Below are positions 57,947 through 64,000 of a stretch of 64,000 nucleotides of DNA, piece by piece. The stretch covers positions 10,735,086 to 10,799,085 of the forward strand of contig CM041642.1 of the NCBI GenBank assembly GCA_023333625.1. Direction: 5' to 3'. Within the stretch, counting starts at the first letter, position 1; each line of letters starts with the position of its first letter. The stretch comes from Bothriochloa decipiens. Lineage: Eukaryota; Streptophyta; Magnoliopsida; Poales; Poaceae. The notes under the pieces are model-generated. The model was not told the origin of the DNA. It did no database searches and was given only the letters and a program-made list of their open reading frames with translations. Both the position numbers and the translations under genes were made by a program.

Positions 57947-60900
57947 TTCCCCCCATGAGGGTTAGGTCCAGCGGAGGCGGGTCTAGCCATCAACACGCCC
58001 CTGGCCATGGAGGCTGTGCTTACCTTCGACCCCCTGGCCCATTGAACATTGGACCAGAGGCTTTGCATTTTACCGTTGCTCGGTTTTAATCTTAGGCGTT
58101 GATTTTGAGTCGGTTTGTCTGCTGCCATTCGATTCATGGATCGTCGTGACCATTGGGCTGAGAAGTCGAGGCGCCACTTTGCTGCCTATATAAGGGGGGT
58201 GGGCGGTGAAAACGACCCGTACTCCCCTTTGCTTACCATTGCGTAGGTTTCCTTTTTTGTTCGCTGCCTCCGCATTTGCCTTTGCCTCGGCATCCTGCCA
58301 CCGTGGCACCTAAACACCCATGCTGTGCGCGTCATCGTCCATTCTCTGGCCCCTATTCCCAGTTCCAGGGTGTCGGAGTCAAAGACTTCCTTGATCTTTG
58401 CGAGCAGTGCATGCTGGCTGTTGTGGTGGCTAGGGATCTCGAGGAGTCACTATCTGATGTTGAGGCTTCCCCTAGTGATCTAATGCCTCCGAAGAGTGCT
58501 TTTTCTGATTCGGAGGTCAGCTACGACTTTGGTCGTAGCTTGATGACCCAGGCAATGATCGATGGCCTCGAAGGGGAGGGTTATATTCCTACCGGCCGCG
58601 GGTGACCTCCGGGTGAGGAGACTGTCCTGCTACCTAAGACAGACAAAGCCGTTGTGTTCAGGGACTTCTTCACCTACGGTCTTTGCTTCCCCTGCTGTAA
58701 CTTCGTTTGGTATGTACTTTAGTGGTTCGACGTACAACTTCATCATATGACCTCATGCATTTCTGAATATGAGTAAATTCCTTTAGGCTGTCGAGTCATA
58801 CGATGGAGGGATCAGTATAAACACTTTTGTAGAGTTTTATGAGTTGCAAAAATAGCCAAAGTACATTGGTACAAAGCTTGCTCAGTTCGCATCGTGTAGC
58901 TTTATAGCCAAGAGGAATCCTGGCAAGGACAAGGAAAAAATTGCTATTTCTTGGTGCCAGAGAGGGAAATGGGAGCCTGCTGACTGGATGGACTACTGGT
59001 TTTATGTGAAGACTTCTGGTGCTTCTGGAGTCGAAGAGGATGGTCAGAGGATCCTTACTTTTCCCTTCGCCTCCGTTATGGCCCGGATGGACCCGACACC
59101 AGCATCAAGCCGGACGTAACCATTTCCAAGAAAAGGAAGTCTTGTACCAGAGCATTTGCGGATGCCTGCCGTTATTCTGGGGGAAGGGATCTTGTGGAGG
59201 AGATGATTGCCTCTGATTTTTGGCCCTTGCTTGGTGGCAAAGACAGGAAGAAATTTGTCATGCAAAAACTGGATCTTCCTGTTTTTAGTGTGGCTAGTGG
59301 GATCCCATGTCCGCACTTTGGGCTTAAGCTCCCTGAGGGTCAGAGCAATGAGTACTTTGTCTATGCCATAGAGCAGAAGGCTGTCGAAATACTTGGTGAA
59401 GTTTCTGAAAAGGAATATCTCGCCTAGAGGTCTGAAGCTGGTACCATGCCTCATCTCAATAGGGTCTTTGAGGAGCTCGGGATTCACTACACTGAGCGTG
59501 AACTCCCTGAGAAGTTGAAGAAGGAGAATGAGAAGAAAGAATTGACTGCTCCTGGTGCTGCTACGAAGGCTACCGAGGAGAAGAAAAGAAAAGCTGGCGC
59601 TTTGATGCACGGAGGCTTGAAGAAACAGAAAGAGTCCTCCACTGAATCTGTGGAGGTGGAGGATGTTTTTGAAGATCTTTATGATGAAGAAAGGAGCATC
59701 ATTACTAATCCGAAGGTAGAGACTGAGACTCTAATGAAAGCTGATGCTTTGGCATTGCCTAGTTCCGAGGGCCTATCTCGAAGGTCTCCATCGCCTGCTG
59801 CTTCCCTGGAGGTGTCCCATGCTTTAGCAATTGACGCCTCCAGTTCACCTTTGGTTTGGCCTATCTTGCCGCCTGCTGATCTTCTGCCTCAGCATGTTGA
59901 AATGGTGCCCTGAGTTTTCTGTGAAGCCATTTGCGAGTGGGTATCTTGACACCAGTTCTAATGAGGATGAATTGGAGGAGGCTGGTGTTATGGCTCATCG
60001 TGCTAAGAAGCCAGCGGAGACTGCCCAACTTGCAGCAGAGGATACTGAGGTCTGCAAGGATGCCTACACCTTGAGTCAAGGTAACATTCTTACTTAGAGT
60101 ATGACCAATGTGGATTTCTTGACTTTGAAGGTTTCTTGTGGTTATGCCTCTAATGGGGAAGTTCGTTGCTCGGTGAGCATGTATATGCTGTTTTTTTGAG
60201 ATTTTATATTTTCTTGTTTCCTTATGTGACTTGTGTTTTTTATGTCTGCTTCCAGATAGCCTTACTGCTGAGGCCACTCAGACTGCCCTTCCGCCGCCTT
60301 CGGCGCTTGATGCACCATTTCCTGGAGGGGCTGTTGCTGAGACGGTGCCTACGGCTACGCAACCTCCAATGGACGTCGTTGGCTCTGGGTCTTTCCTGTC
60401 CAGCAGCTGTCCCGATGAGGGCATAAGTGCCCTCCTTGGCTAGGCTCAAGGTATTGACCAGCTGACTGATACTATGGGTGGAGACCTGTACCAGCGTCTG
60501 GCTAAGCTGCCGCTTCAAACCTTGATGAACGCCAACATTAATCATCATGTTATTGTGAGTTTGGTTTCGTTTTCTCTGTTCTTAACTATATATATTACCT
60601 TCTCGTTCTCGTGTAATTGATTTTGGCATTGCTTTGTTGCTATCTCCAGAGTGACACCTTGTCAATGGCCGTTGAGACCAGTAGTGGTGCTGAACTGATC
60701 AAAAAGGATGATGCTATCAAAGTTTTGAAGGCAGAGATTGAGTCTCAGACCCATGAGAAGGAACGGATGGCTCAGAAGGCCTCTGGTTTGGAGAAGCAGC
60801 TATCAGCTCTTGGGGTTCAATCTGATGACTTAAAGAAGTCTCTTACTGCTGCCAAAGAAGTGGAGGCCACTGCCAATCAGCGGGCGAACAAAGCTACTGA

Positions 60901-62934
60901 GATTTTGAATCTCCTATGCCAGGAAGTGGATGCTAAACAGCAGTTGACGGTGGCTCTTAAGACTAAAGTTGAAGAACTTGAGAAGGAGCTGATTGCTACC
61001 AGGTTGATCAGGCTGGAAGTGGCTGAATCCTACGTCTCCGCTGTCCGGGCTTTTGGTGGTGTGGCGACTCCGGTTAATCCAGAGGCTTCTACCTCCGGGA
61101 TCTTCTCCTAGATCAGGGCGAACCTCAACAAGCTTAATGAGTTTATGACCGGAGTCTCCGAATTCAGTGCAAAGACCTCCGCCACCTGTCTATGCAAGCT
61201 TTTTGTGTCCAAGAACATTGTTCAAATTGGGAATTTTGATTGTCCTGAGCTAGAAGATCCTGCTGAACTTGGCAGAATGGATCGGTTTGTTAAGACCACC
61301 GTGCGTAGCTTCATGGAGAAGTTCTGGTCCAAGTTTGGCCGGTCGGAGACTGTTGCCATGGCTAATGTTACTCGTGAAATGGTATTATGGTTAGCTTTTC
61401 CTGTCTTATTTTGTTGTAAGAGTTGTGTTGACAATTTTCTTCTCTTATTTTCTACCATTTTTAGCAACTGAAGTATGGCAAGTGCAGCAGTCATGGCCCG
61501 ACTTCTTCTAGCGACACATCTGCACGCACCAATGATGCTGTTGATTTTGCTGTGTATTACCTTTTTATTGCTGTGTTCAACTTTGTGGTCTTCGGCTATG
61601 CCTCTGTACATCTTGACGCTTGATCTGCGGAGGCGAGCTGCGGTTGATCTTAGCGGAGACGGGGGGACGTTACGAGTTCTTACGCGGTCCCCCCTTGTCT
61701 CCGTTCAGGCAATGATCCTGATTGGCTTGCGCTATCGGCTAACTTCTTTGGCATTATCCCGGAAACCTTCGTTGTCTCCGGGATGTTTCTTTTGCTGACC
61801 CCCTTACGAATTCTTGCGTGGTATCTTATTATTTTTGTTCATCTGTATGCGCACATCTGCTCCATCTCCCTTAATCGGATTTTGGCTACGGAGAGTTGCT
61901 TGTGGTTGGCCCTTTCCAAATGCTTAGGCGTGCAAACCTTGAGCTCTACCTCTTTTATAGTACCCCTTGTGTACTTTGCGTATCTTTGCTATTTATTGTT
62001 TTTGATTTTGTCCATTGCTTGCTGAGGCGAAATGACACAGGTACTAATTTTGTGTTTATTTCCTTTAATGATAGGTAGCTGCAACTTGTTTAATGATGCT
62101 TGGGAGGTCCTTATAAAAATATCTATTCCCCCTTGGTCATTTGGGCTGCATTATTGTGTACATTATACTAATGGTGCTCCCTACGAGCTGTCTTGTGTTG
62201 GTACTGTGTAAGGACTCGTATGGAATGGCCACATTAGTGAACCTATTGCCAATGGTTAAAGATGGTGATGCTTCTGTTTGTCAATGATACTCTACTTATA
62301 TTGCCTTTGTATCCTCGGAGATGGCGGTCGGCTGTGATCTTATTTAGTGTGGTTGGTGTAAGGATTTTGGATGCGGCGGTTGCTTGCCGATGGAAGGTGC
62401 AAAGTGGTGTGCTGATAGATGATTGTGGAGCTTGTCATGTACAAGCTGGCATTGGAGGTTCATCTCCTTCTCTTCGTACCGGGCGTCTGCTGGACTTGAT
62501 TCAACTGGCCGGGTTTCCGGAGGCACAGGGTGGTATGAAGCCGGTAGGTGATAGGGGGTATTCTGTTACTGACCAGGGCTTGCCTCCACCAGTGCCTGTT
62601 TTTTAGGGAGCCTTAGTTTGCTTACCTTCAGATGTACTTCCAGAGGCTGCACTCTTTGCTCTTTTGAAGGATGTTGTGTTGGCAATCTTTGCACCACTTT
62701 CATGTCTTGTGGCAGCAGGTTTACTAGGTGGAGTGGGTGGACATCCTGATCCAGAGGTCATACGTTTTGTTCTAGCAGTTAGATACGTGCGCTTCGCACA
62801 TTGTTCCTGTTATGAGCAAGGTGCAATGAGTCTTATCGGTTGTAAGCATAAAGTTGAATAATAAATAATCTAGCTTTATGTATTATCTCTGCTTCGGAGT
62901 ATTTGTATTGCTAAAATTAATTTTTTGTGGTTAT
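57947..62934 (-). mobile_element. Tat copy B, internal region (minus-oriented element)
   Basis: Because its 3' LTR is at the left (57186-57946), the element reads leftward and its antisense gene reads on the plus strand (58276-61623). The stretch 61624-62934 holds no recognisable gag or pol and presumably corresponds to the spacer between integrase and antisense gene. Its 5' part is not in the window; a different LTR begins at 62935, probably inserted into it. Confidence 0.65.
58276..61623 (+). pseudogene. Antisense gene of Tat copy B (Transposase_28-type), nearly complete but broken
   Basis: Plus-strand pieces in order: VGVKDFLDLCEQCM and a Transposase_28-like part reading VVFRDFFTYGLCFPCCNF and LHHMTSCI (58650-58770, with stops). 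Then 59194-59427 and 59446-59913, joined across a TAG at 59425 (ASDFWPLLGGKDRKKFV; ELGIHYTERELPEKLKK). Next come KPFASGYLDTSSNEDELEEA (59920-60097), a coiled coil (60652-61111, LEKQLSALGVQSDDLKKSL) and 61112-61381, ending VAMANVTREM at a GT donor. A last exon, 61465-61623, ends VHLDA. Introns are visible (for example 61382-61464). Multiple stops make it non-functional. Function of the family is unknown. Confidence 0.7.
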
Positions 62935-64000
62935 TGTTGATGCAAAATTCTTATCTGCAAACACACCAGGCTAATACCCAAATTCGATATCCGAAGCGTG
63001 CCAGTCGATTTGACCTGTTAATTGACAAGGATGATAACTTGAATAAAATCTAAACGAGACGACAGCGACACGTCCGGACGTCAAAGCTCAGAATGTATTC
63101 GATAACTGTTGAACAGATCAGATGAGACAACAGCGATATGCCCGGAAGTCAAAGCCTGAATCGTGCTCGGTAGATGTGGAACTTGCAAGGTCACCGGAGA
63201 TCAAGTTGATGCAGCCCGTCGATTCTTGAAAGAACTCGTTGAAAAAGAGAAAATATTTGACGAAGCCGTCGAAAAGTAAAGTACTGGTAGAAGTAAATTG
63301 CGATAAAATGTTGATTTGTTTATTGATGCTTGGATGTCCATTACAATGCCCTTCGGCACATATTTATACTCTACTTTTTGAAGAATCCTAACTGAATATG
63401 AAAAGCTTTAAATATAGAAAAATAAACTAGCTTTAAATATAGAAAAATAAACTTACTTCTTATATGAACTTTATCTCTAATGGAAAGAAATAAAACTCGT
63501 ATAGGAACTGGACTTAGACTACACTTCGAAAACTTGAAGCTCACATGATGCCGATCCTCTGTCTGTTTCCATCATGATGAAGCTATCTCTTCATCGACAC
63601 ATCCCTGGCATCGGCAACAACCTTCTAGTCTTCCTGCCTATCTTATCGGCAATAGCTTTTCCGTCTCATCGGCAACGATCCTCTAACAGTTTTTTAGCTT
63701 CATCGGCAACAATCCCCTAGCTCTCTATCGCTCTCATCGGCAACAGCTCTTTAGCTTCATCAACAATGTACGGAGAGTAGACGGCCAAAAATATACTGTG
63801 CTCAAGGATCGCCTATTTGCCTGAGGGAATTTCCGTCCTTGAGGGGTCAATGACTCGAAGGGTCATATTCGAGGGTTGGTTCAAGTGCATCGGTAACACG
63901 TCTTCAGCCCAATTGGCAATGATCCAGATCAACCTGCCCTTCATCGACAACTACTCATTGACAACATCAGAAGCAATATCGAAGAAAAACCATCCTCCTT
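62935..64000 (-). mobile_element. LTR of another minus-oriented retrotransposon (runs off the window)
   Basis: Read on the minus strand, a TATA box (GAGTATAAATATGTGCC, complement of about 63358-63372) is followed by sequence that ends TTGCATCAACA at 62935, a typical LTR terminus. Within it are a two-unit tandem repeat of about 64 bp at 63055-63180 (GACAGCGACACGTCCGGACG / AACAGCGATATGCCCGGAAG). Near the window end at 63600-63775 are several TCATCGGCAACA-based repeats of about 35-40 bp. The LTR start would lie beyond 64000. No coding region is visible, and the family could not be named. Confidence 0.5.

Noticed and set aside
1..64000. CRISPR arrays, bacterial operons, riboswitches
   Set aside because: The sequence is a plant nuclear region. 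No regularly spaced direct repeats with unique spacers or prokaryotic gene organisation were seen.

Overview
The window is nuclear DNA of a grass, most likely an Andropogoneae relative of Sorghum. The evidence is GC-rich 5' gene ends, CDSs with grass-type coding bias, Tourist-, Stowaway- and hAT-type MITEs, long Tat- and Tekay-type Ty3/gypsy elements, and a 100-N scaffold gap. I see only two credible host genes. One is a spliced WAK-like receptor pseudokinase (6347-8494, +). The other is a single-exon NGATHA-like B3 transcription factor (24245-25525, -). Species and chromosome cannot be fixed from the sequence alone.

Layout. 1-4513 is the 5' end of a minus-oriented Ty3/gypsy element with an unusually long LTR (about 4.1 kb, with a minisatellite inside), a tRNA-iMet-type primer site and the start of a leader ORF. 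4514-9100 holds the pseudokinase gene, flanked by two diverged direct copies of a 440-bp segment, with a hAT MITE in its upstream region. 9100-15485 is intergenic and contains a badly decayed Ty1/copia gag relic. 15486-19843 is a complete-ended PIF/Harbinger DNA transposon carrying a dead transposase, a truncated Myb/SANT-like ORF and, on the opposite strand, an almost intact spliced GRF zinc-finger gene. 19844-24244 is AT-rich intergenic DNA with a minimal poly(A) retroposon footprint. The B3 gene follows, then about 14 kb of intergenic sequence with MITEs, a LINE-type insertion (30342-32372) with a 14-bp target duplication, the assembly gap and a TA microsatellite.

39762-52898 is one old Tat-lineage Ty3/gypsy element. 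Its 5' LTR is cut off next to the TATA box and joined directly to gag; pol is riddled with stops and frameshifts, and a long antisense gene of the Transposase_28 type lies between pol and the 3' LTR. 54552-62934 holds two pieces of a second Tat family in opposite orientations, so that their antisense genes form a 1.4-kb inverted repeat. From 62935 to the window end is the LTR of a further minus-oriented element.

Functionally, the two host genes look unrelated: one is a membrane receptor-like protein that lacks the catalytic residues of a kinase, the other a nuclear repressor-type B3 regulator. Everything else is transposable-element history. The features most worth following are the GRF gene inside the Harbinger element, the inverted Tat pair, and the duplicated flank of the pseudokinase gene.
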